NCBI GenBank assembly: GCA_027314645.1
Contig: DAHVAL010000001.1
Coordinates: forward strand, 1 to 64,000
Origin: Nitrospirota bacterium
GTDB lineage: Bacteria > Nitrospirota > Leptospirillia > Leptospirillales > Leptospirillaceae
DNA length: 64,000 nt
Direction: 5' to 3'
A model generated the notes under the pieces. The model saw only the letters and a list, made by a program, of their open reading frames with translations, was not told where the DNA came from and made no database searches. How positions within the stretch are numbered: position 1 is the first letter of the stretch; each line of letters opens with the position of its first letter. The translations under genes were made by a program, and so were the position numbers. Shown here piece after piece: positions 55,567-64,000 of this stretch.

Positions 55567-55569
55567 CCC

Positions 55570-56841
55570 ATTACCGGCTCCAAGTCTCTTTCCGCCCCGG
55601 AGCCCTCGTTTTCAAGCGTTCTGGGGCTCAACCTGGTAAACCTCTGGCTCGGTGCGATCATCGGGGTCAGCATTCCCTTCCTTAACGACTATCTGAAGGA
55701 CGAGCACTGGAGTTTTCCAGAAATCGGGACCGCCACAGCGCTCTTCGGTTTGGGAACGCTCCTTTTTCAGCCGCTGTCCGGCCTGTTCGCCGAAATGACG
55801 CCCCGGCACCGCACTCTGATGGCCCTGGTCATCTTTTTCTATGGTCTGGGCCTCTCTCTCCTGCCGCTGGTCGGAGGCTCCCACTGGGGAATAGACGCTC
55901 TTCTTTTCGTGTCCGGAGGGGCCAGCGCCTTCTTCTTCACCCTCTCCTCGACCCTGGCCTATTCCCTGTCGGGCCATCGGCTTTTCGCACGGACGATGGG
56001 ACAAAACCAGATGTGGAACCATGCCGGATTCCTGGTGTCGGCCGCCGGGACGGAGTCCTTGATCCATGCGCTGGGCATTGCCGGGGGGTTCCTTCCGATC
56101 ACCCTTGGTTCGGTGCTCGGCATCCTGTCCATCCGGTTGATCCGGCGAAAAGACATGATCTATCACCAAATGACCGATCGACCCGGAGAAAGCCGGATGG
56201 ACGAGATCCGGGACGCGCGTCCGCTCCTCCGGGTCTTCGTCGACTTTTTCCGGACTCCGGCGATCCGGATTCTTCTTTTGTCCACCGCCCTGTTCCAGAT
56301 CTCCAATGCCCCCGTCATGCCGCTTCTCATGATGTACTTGCGGTTCCTCGACGGGGGGAACGGGAAGCTCGCGTGGGTCGTCATACTGGCTCAGGCCACC
56401 ATGATCCCAGTCGCTTGGTGGGCGGCCCGTGCCAGCGGTCGGTGGGGCCACAAGATGGTCTTTTTCGTGGCCTTTTTCATTATGCCGGTCCGGTCATTGA
56501 TCTGCGCCTCCACGATGAACACGGAGATTCTCCTTTCGACGCAAATCCTCGATGGAGTGGCGGCCGGAATATATGGGATTTCCGTGGCCCTCATAGTGAG
56601 CGATCTGACGCGGGGGAAAAAGGGATTCAACCTTCTGATGGGTCTCTCCCAGATCGCCATGGCCTTGGGTTCTGTTCTGGGACCTGTCCTCCAGGGTGTG
56701 TCGGTGGGACACGTGGGGTTCCGGTTCGCCTTTCTCCTCTTTGCCGGAGTGGCATCCTTGGCCGCCGGAATCTTTTCTCACTTCATGCCCAACAATCCGG
56801 GCGGCGCCGAAATCGGAAGGGACGCGGAAAAAGGAGCCTGA
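55570..56841 (+). CDS. MFS transporter, possible AUU start
   Basis: About 423 residues if translation begins at the ATT at 55570, six bases after AAAGGGAG. The first helix (LNLVNLWLGAIIGVSIPFLN) lies upstream of the only later TTG (55750), so a shorter start would lose TM1. In the same frame there is no ATG, GTG or TTG between the maltokinase stop and TM1. Twelve helices, MFS_1-like, with GLFAEMTPRHR after the second. The frame equals that of maltokinase, so the TGA alone separates them. A single extra C at 55567-55569 could also have shifted a GTG (55563). It probably carries a sugar, substrate unknown. Confidence 0.75.
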   Translation: MTGSKSLSAPEPSFSSVLGLNLVNLWLGAIIGVSIPFLNDYLKDEHWSFPEIGTATALFGLGTLLFQPLSGLFAEMTPRHRTLMALVIFFYGLGLSLLPLVGGSHWGIDALLFVSGGASAFFFTLSSTLAYSLSGHRLFARTMGQNQMWNHAGFLVSAAGTESLIHALGIAGGFLPITLGSVLGILSIRLIRRKDMIYHQMTDRPGESRMDEIRDARPLLRVFVDFFRTPAIRILLLSTALFQISNAPVMPLLMMYLRFLDGGNGKLAWVVILAQATMIPVAWWAARASGRWGHKMVFFVAFFIMPVRSLICASTMNTEILLSTQILDGVAAGIYGISVALIVSDLTRGKKGFNLLMGLSQIAMALGSVLGPVLQGVSVGHVGFRFAFLLFAGVASLAAGIFSHFMPNNPGGAEIGRDAEKGA

Positions 56842-56845
56842 TTTT

Positions 56846-57289
56846 CTAGGGGGATTTTGCCGTCGAAGCCTTTTGGCGGGAAGGGCGCGCGGGGAGGGAT
56901 TTTCCATTGACGGGCCTCTCCAGAACGATCTTCAGAATTTCCATCCCCTTCGGAGTGCTTCGGTAGAGGATCGTCACACGCTGCCCCTTTTTCAAGGCCT
57001 TCACTCCTACCGCCTTGCCCTTCGAGAACACCATCGTGTCCGGGATCAAGGTGCCTTCAAACACGAAATAGAGGGGCCGCCCCTGTCCCAGGGAGGCCGA
57101 CAGCCGCATGGGATGATGGGTCAAATCAAGGTGTTCGAGCCGCCCGGAGAATTGAGGACCAGGGGGGCCTATGGGTTCGGCCGCGGCGGTTCGGGGAATC
57201 AGGTGGGCCAGCACGATTGCCAGCGGAAGAACCGGCCGCATGGCCCGGGCAAATCGGCGAACAAAGACTTGGACGGAGGGAGAGATCAT
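56846..57289 (-). CDS. Exported small basic protein
   Basis: 147 residues; ATG at 57287-57289 overlapping the stop of the upstream 62-aa ORF (ATGA). Predicted signal peptide ([20 protein letters not shown]). The mature part is a small beta-rich domain ([20 protein letters not shown], then [17 protein letters not shown]) followed by a basic Pro/Arg/Ser/Lys-rich tail. No family recognised. It converges with the MFS gene, 4 bp away. Last gene of the trehalose run. Confidence 0.6.
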   Translation of the reverse strand: MISPSVQVFVRRFARAMRPVLPLAIVLAHLIPRTAAAEPIGPPGPQFSGRLEHLDLTHHPMRLSASLGQGRPLYFVFEGTLIPDTMVFSKGKAVGVKALKKGQRVTILYRSTPKGMEILKIVLERPVNGKSLPARPSRQKASTAKSP

Positions 57290-57474
57290 CTTCGGGACAC
57301 GGTCTGGGTGGTCCGCTCGGTGAGAGGGATCCGGTGGCGTCCCTTGGTCGCGTCCCGGGACGGGAAGAGACACAGCTCCACCCATTCGGCGTCTTCCGAA
57401 AAGAGGGAACAGTTGACCCCCACGCCGTCCCAGGTCGCCCCCAACGGGTAGGGCGGCCCCGGCCTCTTTTTCAT
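57286..57474 (-). CDS. 62-aa ORF like the N-terminus of GlgX/TreX (half CBM48)
   Basis: ATG at 57472-57474 overlaps the treS stop (ATGA), and its own stop overlaps the next start (ATGA at 57286-57289). The sequence [20 protein letters not shown] and the following [10 protein letters not shown] with RIPLTERT are typical of the first half of the CBM48 domain at the start of isoamylase-type debranching enzymes; the rest of that domain and the whole catalytic barrel are absent. It may be a deletion remnant, but intact coupling at both ends suggests it is still translated. Confidence 0.7.
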   Translation of the reverse strand: MKKRPGPPYPLGATWDGVGVNCSLFSEDAEWVELCLFPSRDATKGRHRIPLTERTTQTVSRR

Positions 57475-59267
57475 GTCCGGCGCCTCTTTCCCCCCCGGGA
57501 GGCCGTCTTTCCGGGGGGAGGGGGGTCGCCCGGGGTCGATTGGCCGGACAGGCTCTCCGGTCCGGGGGAATCCCCCAGCCTCCGATGGGGATGAGCTTCC
57601 AGGGAAACAGCCTGTTCCCGGTGATCCGGAGGGGTAAGAGAGAGCCAGAAGTACCCGTACGGGCTCAGGGTAAAGTGAAAATGGGCCGAACGGATCGTCG
57701 GAAAGGGATTCTTGCTGAAAAGTTCTACGGGAACGTAATTTCGGAAGCGGGAAAGGTCGATGGCCACGGACTCCGTCCGGTCGGACAGATTGTTGATGAC
57801 CAGCACCACATCCTTTCCCATCTCGCGAAGATAGGCCAGCACGCTCCGGTTTTTCGTGTTGAGGATCTTCATTGCCCCCCGCCCGAAAAGACGGGCTTCC
57901 TGCCGCACCGACAGCATCTGGCGAAGGGAGTTGAGCGGGCTTGTGGGGTAACGGATCTGATTTTCCACATTCACCACTTGGTAGCCGTAAATCGGGTTTT
58001 GGATGACGGGGACGTAGAGATCGGAGGGATTCGCCCTGGAAAATCCCCCGTTCCGGTCGGAGGACCATTGCATGGGGGTCCGGACGCCGTTCCGGTCGCC
58101 CAGGTGAACGTTGTCCCCCATTCCGATCTCGTCGCCGTAATAAAGAATGGGTGTTCCGGGAAGGGTCAGGAGAAGGCTGTGCATCAGGTCGATCTTTCGG
58201 CGGTCGTTCTGCATGAGGGGAGCCAGCCTTCGGCGGATTCCGATGTTGAGCCGCATCCGGGGGTCCTGGGCATAGGTGCTCCACAAATAGTCCCGCTCCT
58301 GGTCCGTGACCATCTCGAGTGTGAGCTCGTCATGATTGCGAAGGAAGATGGCCCATTGGCAGTTCTCCGGAATGGCCGGGGTCTGGTCGAGGATGTCGAT
58401 GACGGGCTGGTGGTCGCCCCGGGCGATCGCGATGAAGAGCCTCGGCATGAGGGGGAAGTGGTAGGCCATGTGGAATTCGTCCCCTTGTCCAAAGTATGCC
58501 AGGACGTCCTGGGGCCATTGATTGGCTTCCGCCAGGAGCATGCGGCCCGGAAAGTCCCGGTCGATCTCGCTTCGGAGACGCTTGATGAAGGCATGGGTTT
58601 CGGGAAGATTTTCGCAGGAGGTCCCCTCACGCTCGTAGAGATAGGGGACGGCATCGCACCTGAGCCCGTCCACTCCCAGGGAGAACCAGAATTTGACGAC
58701 CTTGAACAGCTCCTCCTGGACTTTCGGGTTGTCGAAATTCAAATCGGGCTGGTGATGGAAGAAGCGGTGCCAGTAATACTGACGGGTGCGGGGTTCCCAG
58801 GTCCAGTTGGACTTTTCCGTGTCGCTGAAAATGACCCGGGTGTCCTTGTACCGATCCGGGGTGTCGTTCCAGACGTAATAGTCCCGGAAAGGGGACGAGC
58901 GGGAGGCGCTTGCCGAGATGAACCAGGGATGGGTGTTCGACGTATGATTCAGCACAAGTTCGGTGATGACGCGAATCCCCCTCCGGTGGGCCTCTGTCAG
59001 AAAGTTCTGGAAGTCTTCCATGGTTCCGTAACGGGAGTACAGGGTATAGTAGTCCCGGATATCATACCCGTCGTCGCGGAGAGGGGAATCGGTGAAGGGC
59101 AGGAGCCAGAGGGCGGAAACTCCCAGGTCCTGAAGGTAGTCGAGCCGGGTGGTGAGCCCGGAGAAGTCCCCGATGCCGTCCGCATTGGAGTCGTAGAAGG
59201 ACTTCACCGGAGTTTCGTAAATGATCACGTCCTTGTACCAGTCAGGAACCCCCGCCAGAGTGCTCAT
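57471..59267 (-). CDS. treS: Trehalose synthase (maltose alpha-D-glucosyltransferase)
   Basis: 598 residues. Interconverts trehalose and maltose. Features: [18 protein letters not shown] at the start, [12 protein letters not shown] (region I), nucleophile Asp205 in [12 protein letters not shown], acid/base Glu247 in LLAEANQWP, transition-state Asp313 in [10 protein letters not shown], then [10 protein letters not shown] and [14 protein letters not shown]. The C-terminal tail (about 45 residues) is Pro/Arg/Gly-rich. Its ATG overlaps the stop of the upstream TreS-like gene. Confidence 0.95.
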   Translation of the reverse strand: MSTLAGVPDWYKDVIIYETPVKSFYDSNADGIGDFSGLTTRLDYLQDLGVSALWLLPFTDSPLRDDGYDIRDYYTLYSRYGTMEDFQNFLTEAHRRGIRVITELVLNHTSNTHPWFISASASRSSPFRDYYVWNDTPDRYKDTRVIFSDTEKSNWTWEPRTRQYYWHRFFHHQPDLNFDNPKVQEELFKVVKFWFSLGVDGLRCDAVPYLYEREGTSCENLPETHAFIKRLRSEIDRDFPGRMLLAEANQWPQDVLAYFGQGDEFHMAYHFPLMPRLFIAIARGDHQPVIDILDQTPAIPENCQWAIFLRNHDELTLEMVTDQERDYLWSTYAQDPRMRLNIGIRRRLAPLMQNDRRKIDLMHSLLLTLPGTPILYYGDEIGMGDNVHLGDRNGVRTPMQWSSDRNGGFSRANPSDLYVPVIQNPIYGYQVVNVENQIRYPTSPLNSLRQMLSVRQEARLFGRGAMKILNTKNRSVLAYLREMGKDVVLVINNLSDRTESVAIDLSRFRNYVPVELFSKNPFPTIRSAHFHFTLSPYGYFWLSLTPPDHREQAVSLEAHPHRRLGDSPGPESLSGQSTPGDPPPPGKTASRGGKRRRT

Positions 59268-60928
59268 GCCGTCACCCCCTTTTGGGATTTCCGTGCAGGT
59301 CTTAGATTTGTGATAAGTTCAAACCAAATGAAGGAGTAAGGGGTCATGGTCATGAGATAAGGATGGCGCGGGATTCTCGGAAAAATCGCCCCGCCGAAAA
59401 GCTCCCGGGGAACAAGGGGGGAGAATCGCCCCAGCTTGAGCTCGCCGCATACCGAGTTTTTGGAGAGGTTGTGGATCAGAATGCAGGTTTCGTCCCCCGT
59501 TTTCCGGAAAAAGGCAAAGATGGAAGGATGCGTCGTTTCAATCACCCCGAACTGTCCCTGGCTCCACAGGGCCGGCTGGCGGTTTCGGACTTCGATCATC
59601 CTGCGGATGCTCCAGAGGTGGGAGTCGATGAAGCGGTCCTGGCTCTCCACATTGACGATGGTGTAACTGTAAAGAGGGTCGTCGATCACCGGATTGTAAA
59701 GCTCTTCCGGATCGGCGGAGGAAAATCCGGCGTTCCGGTCGGAGGACCATTGCATCGGCGTTCGAATCGGATTTCTGCCGGGAAGGTGGGGATGGTCCCC
59801 CATCCCGATCTCATCTCCGTAATACAGGACCGGGATTCCCGGGAAGGTTAAGAAGAGCGAGGTGGCAAGCTGAATGCGCCTTCTCCCGTTTTCCATGACG
59901 CGCCCCACCCGCGACAGAACCGGACGCTCAAGGGCGTCCGAACTGACGGGAAAGATGGTGTCCTCTCCGTCCTCCTCGAGGAATTTTTCGAAGGTTTCTT
60001 CGGACCGCTCCCGAAGATCGAGGGTCCACCGGATCGGGGCGTCTTTTTTTGCGTAACGTTCCCGGCCGCCGGATCCAAGGGCTTGATCGAGCGACTCCTT
60101 GTTTTCTTCCCGGATCGAACGGATGATCGACGGAAAGAATCCGTTGTAGTGGTGATAGAGCCTCGGATCCTGGGAGAAGCTGCCGCGCGGTGGAGATCCG
60201 GTTTCAAAAAGAAAAACCCGGTCCGGGAAGGAATTTCTGAGCGGGAGGAGGATGCCCTGAAGCTGCTTGAAGGGATCGGTAATCAGTTCGATCCCTTCCT
60301 TTCCGAGCCGATGGAGACGCCCCGATCCCGCGAGCCGGAATCCGTCGATTCCCAGGTTGAACCAGTGTTCGAACACCCGGCGGATCTCCTCGCAGATTTC
60401 CGGGTCCCCGAAATTGATGGCGGGCTCATCCTTGTGGTCCTGGTACCAGTAGTATTGCCCCGTTTCATCGTCCTTCGCCCAGTTCGAAATCTCAGGAATT
60501 TCCTGCTCGAGGGAGGAAGGAAGCTTGAGTCGGTTCGACCAAAAGAAGCTTTTCCGGAGGTAGCGGGAGCTTTTTTCTTTGGATTCGAGGAACCAGTCGT
60601 GCCGGTCGCTGGTGGCATTGACCGGAAGAGAGGCCAGGATCTTGAGACCCTTCGAGTGGGCGGCCTCGATCACGACAAGAAGTTCGGAAAGCGACCCCAA
60701 GGTCGGGTCCGTTCTCATCCAGTTGGTCAAAGGGTGGCGGCTGTTTCCGGGAAAGGATTGGAAGGGGCAGTTGAGAAGGAGCCCCTTCACGCCCAACCGG
60801 ACGATATAGTCCATGTGCTCGAGAATCCCCCGGAAGTCTCCCACCCCGTCACCCGAGGCGTCATTGAAGCTCCGGATGTAAACCTCGTAAAGAAGGCCTC
60901 TGGAAATCCAAAGCTCGTTTGTCTCCAT
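59264..60928 (-). CDS. TreS-like GH13 protein with lost catalytic residues (pseudoenzyme)
   Basis: 554 residues; ATG at 60926-60928 with AAGGAGACACGG. Alignable with TreS from EVYIRSFNDASGDGVGDF to the C-terminal domain, including [19 protein letters not shown] and [20 protein letters not shown]. However, region I reads SLPVNATSDRHDWF (His to Ala), the nucleophile Asp is Ala200 in GFRLAGSG, and the third catalytic Asp is Ser309 in DLRERSEE; only Glu242 in FLFETG remains. It should be inactive as a glycosidase. Coupled by ATGA to treS, so a regulatory or structural partner is inferred. Confidence 0.9.
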   Translation of the reverse strand: METNELWISRGLLYEVYIRSFNDASGDGVGDFRGILEHMDYIVRLGVKGLLLNCPFQSFPGNSRHPLTNWMRTDPTLGSLSELLVVIEAAHSKGLKILASLPVNATSDRHDWFLESKEKSSRYLRKSFFWSNRLKLPSSLEQEIPEISNWAKDDETGQYYWYQDHKDEPAINFGDPEICEEIRRVFEHWFNLGIDGFRLAGSGRLHRLGKEGIELITDPFKQLQGILLPLRNSFPDRVFLFETGSPPRGSFSQDPRLYHHYNGFFPSIIRSIREENKESLDQALGSGGRERYAKKDAPIRWTLDLRERSEETFEKFLEEDGEDTIFPVSSDALERPVLSRVGRVMENGRRRIQLATSLFLTFPGIPVLYYGDEIGMGDHPHLPGRNPIRTPMQWSSDRNAGFSSADPEELYNPVIDDPLYSYTIVNVESQDRFIDSHLWSIRRMIEVRNRQPALWSQGQFGVIETTHPSIFAFFRKTGDETCILIHNLSKNSVCGELKLGRFSPLVPRELFGGAIFPRIPRHPYLMTMTPYSFIWFELITNLRPARKSQKGVTA

Positions 60929-60938
60929 CCGTGTCTCC

Positions 60939-63824
60939 TTAAGCAATGACCGGGGGCAACCCACGGGTGAGTACGGTAAAAAGAGCCCCTCCCATGGCGT
61001 CCTCCATGGGAAGAAATTCTCCTTCGCCGGAGGAGCTCTGGCGAGGGAGGAGGGTCCGCTTCGTGAACAGATGCGTCCAGGGCGAGAATCGTTCTTCGAA
61101 GATCGGAATGGGCACGCCCGAATAAACCCCCGGCCGTGCCTTGAGACCTTCTCCCTCCTCCAGTTTTCCGGTGACCTTGACCGAGAGGGCCACAAGGATT
61201 TCCCTTTCGGGGAGGGTCCGGATGAAGCCGATAATCCCGTTTCTTTCTTCCCAATCCGCGGGAAGGGGTCGGTATTCCCCCGCGAGCAGGAGCTCCGGAT
61301 CGGTCTTTCGGAGGTTTAAAAGGAGCCAGGTAAGAAGAAGCTTGATCCGACCGTCGCCCCAATGGGTAAGAAGCCCTGAATACATCTCTTCGGGATTCTT
61401 CCGCCAGTCGGTCAGGAGGGAGTTCAAGAGCTGGGTCCTTCGGGAATAGTTTACCGGGCGTCGGTTGTCTGGGTCCACCAGGGAAAATTCCCAGAGTTCG
61501 TCTCCCCCGTAGAGATCGAACACCCCCGGAGCGGTCGCCTTCAGGACCAGTTGGGACAGGGAAAGGGACGCCCCTTCGCGGGCGATCTTTTTTTGGAATG
61601 CGAGAAAGTCTGAAAGGAAGGGGCTTTTGCGCTCCGGCTTCAGGATTTCCCGCACGAATCTGCAGACGTGCCCTTCATAGGCGGTATCCGGGGAGATCCA
61701 GTTCGTGAGCCGTTTGGATTCCCGAAGCGCCTTGACGAAGTACGTCTCAAGGCGCTCCCCGAATCCAACCTGCTCAGGTTTGGAAAGAGGCCAAGCCCCG
61801 GCCAACGTCTGATAGATGAAATGTTCGAGGGACGGATGGGGAATTTCTTGCCCCCCACGCGGGTTTTTCCTCAAGGGACGATTCCAGCGCCGCCATTTTT
61901 CCACACCGGCGATCCATTCTTCTGCGTGGCTTGCGATGGCCGCGATCCGGATCCGAAGATCTCCGCTCCTCTTCATGTCGTGGGTGGAGGTCGTGGAGAG
62001 CGAAAGAGGGTACCGCTCCAGACGCTGCCGGTTGAAGGTATGAAACTCCAAGGGGGAGGCAGGGGACTTGCCGGGGTCGCCACCGACTTCGTTGGCGGAA
62101 AGCAGGGGCCCATACAGGTAAAAGGTGGTATCCTCGACCCCCTTTGCCATGACCGCCCCGGAGAACTGTTGCCACTTGAGCACGAAATCGGTCCATCGCT
62201 CCTTTTTCCGGGTGTCCGCCCCGGGGGGAAAATCGAGGGTCAGGACCCGCTCGAAAAATCGGAACAGGCCTTGCCTGCGGTTGGGATGCCGTCGGCGGGC
62301 CTCATCTAAGGCCTGCCTTAAGCGGTGGGAGGAATCCTCGGGGACGCTCTCCCCATTGATGTAGGTGCGGTAGACATCCATGCAGGCCGTGACCTCGACC
62401 AGACCGGTCTGGAGTTCGCGAAACCCCGTTTCGCGGACATCCCGCTCCTCCATGGCGATCCACTCCAGAAGGAGGGTGAGGCGCCTGAGTTCTCCACCCA
62501 TCAAGATTTCAGCGACAAATTTCTTCTGGAGGTAGGCGGTCTCTGGAAACGATTCTCCTGGGGCCAGGTCTTCTTCGTACCATCTGCAAAGGCTGCGAAA
62601 CCCTTCCGGGTCTGTAAAAAGGTCTGTGATGCGGCTTGCGAATTCGTATCCGGTGGTGCCCATCACCGGCCAGTCAGGCAGAGTCTCCGCGCGCCCCAGG
62701 ATCTTTTCCACCCAAATCAGCACCGGTCGATCCGGGCGCTCGTCGTGAAAGACCCGGGAAAGTCGATGAAGATAATCCGCGGGGTCCCTCAACCCGTCCA
62801 CATGGTCGACCCGGACGCCGTCAATCCACCCTTGGCGGATTCCCAGATGAACGAGGCGGTGGAAGGCTTCGAAGACACGGTCGTCCTCCATTCGTACCCC
62901 GACCAGATCGGCCACGTCGAAAAAGCGGCGATAGTTTAACGTCCGCGTGACCGTTTTCCAGTGGGAGAGCCAATAGACCTGAGTCGAGAGCAGGCTGTCG
63001 AGACGGTCGAAGGAGGAAGGGATTCCCCGGATTCCCCGATATTCTTCGAGGAGCTGGAGCAGGGCCTGCGAAAAGGCGGGACTGTCCCGGGAAAGGCGGT
63101 GGAGAGTAAGCTGGGTGTGCCTTCGATGCCGGGCACGGAGGCGGCGAGCGAGCGGATCCGTGCGCCGCTCGGGAAGATTCCGGGTCCGCTTGATCAACTC
63201 CTCAAGGGTGTGGCGGTCCTCCTGGGCTTCCGGCGGAATCCTCTCTCGAAGGTCTTGAAATATGGGGGAAAGAGTGGCCGGATCAACGGGAAACAGATTC
63301 TCCCAATAACGGATGGCAAAGCTTTTTTTTTCGAACACGAGTTCAAGTTCCTGGTTTTCGAGAACCTTTCGGTAGGAATCCCCCAAGACCGGAATGCTGA
63401 TCCGATGATCAAGGGCGCGCTGGGGGGGAGACCAGTCCACATCGAAAAACATGGAGAATGGGGAGGATTCCCCGTTTTCAAGGAGATCCCGCCACCAGGG
63501 ATTTTCATAGTGCGCGGCCATGTGGTTGGGAACGATGTCAAGGAGAAGGCCCATCTCCCGGGAGGAAAGTCCCCGGGCGAGGCGTTCCATCTCCGCCATG
63601 TTGCCGATCTCGGGATTCAGCCGTGTGGGGTCGGTCAGGTCGTATCCGTGGCTGCTTCCCGATCGGGCGGAAAACAAAGGTGAGGCATAAAGGGTCGTGA
63701 CCCCAAGGCGATCAAGGTAGGTCAGAAGACGCGTCGCGGCCGAAAGCCGAAAAGTTTTCGAGAAACCGAGACGATAGGTGGTGACGGGGAATCGGGAGAT
63801 CCCGTCGAAGGAAAAGCGCCTCAT
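60939..63824 (-). CDS. treY: Maltooligosyl trehalose synthase
   Basis: 961 residues, at the long end of the usual range. Turns the reducing end of maltodextrin into trehalosyl. GH13 features: LLLDIVPNHMAAH, GVRVDHVDGLRDP (nucleophile), VEKILGRAETLP (acid/base), and STTSTHDMKRSGDLR (His-Asp). N-terminal TYRLGFSKTFRLSAATR. ATG at 63822-63824 overlaps the stop of the gene upstream. TreZ would complete the pathway and may lie at or beyond the right edge. Confidence 0.95.
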   Translation of the reverse strand: MRRFSFDGISRFPVTTYRLGFSKTFRLSAATRLLTYLDRLGVTTLYASPLFSARSGSSHGYDLTDPTRLNPEIGNMAEMERLARGLSSREMGLLLDIVPNHMAAHYENPWWRDLLENGESSPFSMFFDVDWSPPQRALDHRISIPVLGDSYRKVLENQELELVFEKKSFAIRYWENLFPVDPATLSPIFQDLRERIPPEAQEDRHTLEELIKRTRNLPERRTDPLARRLRARHRRHTQLTLHRLSRDSPAFSQALLQLLEEYRGIRGIPSSFDRLDSLLSTQVYWLSHWKTVTRTLNYRRFFDVADLVGVRMEDDRVFEAFHRLVHLGIRQGWIDGVRVDHVDGLRDPADYLHRLSRVFHDERPDRPVLIWVEKILGRAETLPDWPVMGTTGYEFASRITDLFTDPEGFRSLCRWYEEDLAPGESFPETAYLQKKFVAEILMGGELRRLTLLLEWIAMEERDVRETGFRELQTGLVEVTACMDVYRTYINGESVPEDSSHRLRQALDEARRRHPNRRQGLFRFFERVLTLDFPPGADTRKKERWTDFVLKWQQFSGAVMAKGVEDTTFYLYGPLLSANEVGGDPGKSPASPLEFHTFNRQRLERYPLSLSTTSTHDMKRSGDLRIRIAAIASHAEEWIAGVEKWRRWNRPLRKNPRGGQEIPHPSLEHFIYQTLAGAWPLSKPEQVGFGERLETYFVKALRESKRLTNWISPDTAYEGHVCRFVREILKPERKSPFLSDFLAFQKKIAREGASLSLSQLVLKATAPGVFDLYGGDELWEFSLVDPDNRRPVNYSRRTQLLNSLLTDWRKNPEEMYSGLLTHWGDGRIKLLLTWLLLNLRKTDPELLLAGEYRPLPADWEERNGIIGFIRTLPEREILVALSVKVTGKLEEGEGLKARPGVYSGVPIPIFEERFSPWTHLFTKRTLLPRQSSSGEGEFLPMEDAMGGALFTVLTRGLPPVIA

Positions 63825-64000
63825 GGAGACGCCTCCGAAAGGAGGAGCGCTCGAAACGGCGAAAGGAGAAGGTCCGGAGGGTCCGGCAGAGGGTCGGGCG
63901 ACAGGTCCCCATCCATGGAGAGTGAATCAAGGAGGGGCCGCGGGGCCGATAGGCCGCAGACCTCCTTGATGAACGCGGCCGATACTCTCCGGCCTTCTCC
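63821..64000 (-). CDS. C-terminal end of an unidentified gene (possibly GH13, e.g. TreZ)
   Basis: The minus-strand frame ending at 63821 gives 59 residues to the window edge and overlaps the treY ATG (ATGA). It contains EGRRVSAAFIKEVCGLSAPR near its visible start and ends DLLLSPFRALLLSEASP, like the last strand of a GH13 C-terminal beta domain. The place before treY suggests TreZ, but the motifs that would prove it lie outside the window. Confidence 0.4.
   Translation of the reverse strand, partial: GEGRRVSAAFIKEVCGLSAPRPLLDSLSMDGDLSPDPLPDPPDLLLSPFRALLLSEASP

Noticed and set aside
57540-59339. 599-residue plus-strand open frame
   Set aside because: Antisense shadow of treS; Val/Gly/Asp-rich translation without domains, while the minus strand has all TreS catalytic motifs.

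Overview
The window looks like chromosome of an acidophilic, chemolithotrophic Leptospirillum-like bacterium (Nitrospirota). This is an inference from gene content and moderately high GC: periplasmic c-type cytochromes, a glutamate decarboxylase, three GH57 glucan enzymes and a full GlgE/TreS/TreY set. No rRNA or other taxonomic marker is present to prove it.

Left end (1-4.85 kb) is accessory DNA. It holds a 5'-truncated ArsR-type regulator, an IS256-family element, an AT-rich ankyrin-repeat lipoprotein, and a 2.1-kb island with an IHF/HU-like gene and three small genes. The island is bracketed by two degenerate copies of the 3' half of a tRNA-Asn-like sequence.

Core housekeeping (4.85-27 kb) follows: pyrE; a tiny membrane protein with its own strong promoter and terminator; a class A PBP; a membrane protein; two c-type cytochromes; the gap-pgk-tpiA-secG run joined to a peptide-type ABC transporter and a HAD phosphatase; a DUF4149 protein; and a complete ATP synthase operon (atpZ/I-B-E-F-H-A-G-D-C).

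Glucan block 1 (26.8-36.9 kb) holds a small membrane protein, glgC, a GH57 amylase, a GH57 4-alpha-glucanotransferase broken by one missing T at its nucleophile motif, galT, class II fba and a GH57 branching enzyme. It is followed by a minus-strand protein built from decapeptide repeats and a DUF4384-like lipoprotein.

Efflux block (38.6-47.3 kb): adaptor 1 and an RND permease, an antisense ygfZ, then adaptor 2 and a TolC. Adaptor 1 starts inside three tandem palindromes. Then come trxB, a DUF1499 protein, a secreted repeat protein with paired cysteines, and gadB.

Glucan/trehalose block 2 (52-64 kb): glgE, maltokinase and an MFS transporter on plus. On minus, an incomplete gene, treY, a TreS-like protein that has lost its catalytic residues, treS, a 62-aa GlgX-N-terminus-like ORF and an exported protein, mostly joined by ATGA overlaps. 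Together the two blocks give ADP-glucose supply, branching, trehalose synthesis from glucan (TreY) and return of trehalose to glucan by TreS, maltokinase and GlgE. That is a plausible osmolyte and carbon-storage cycle.
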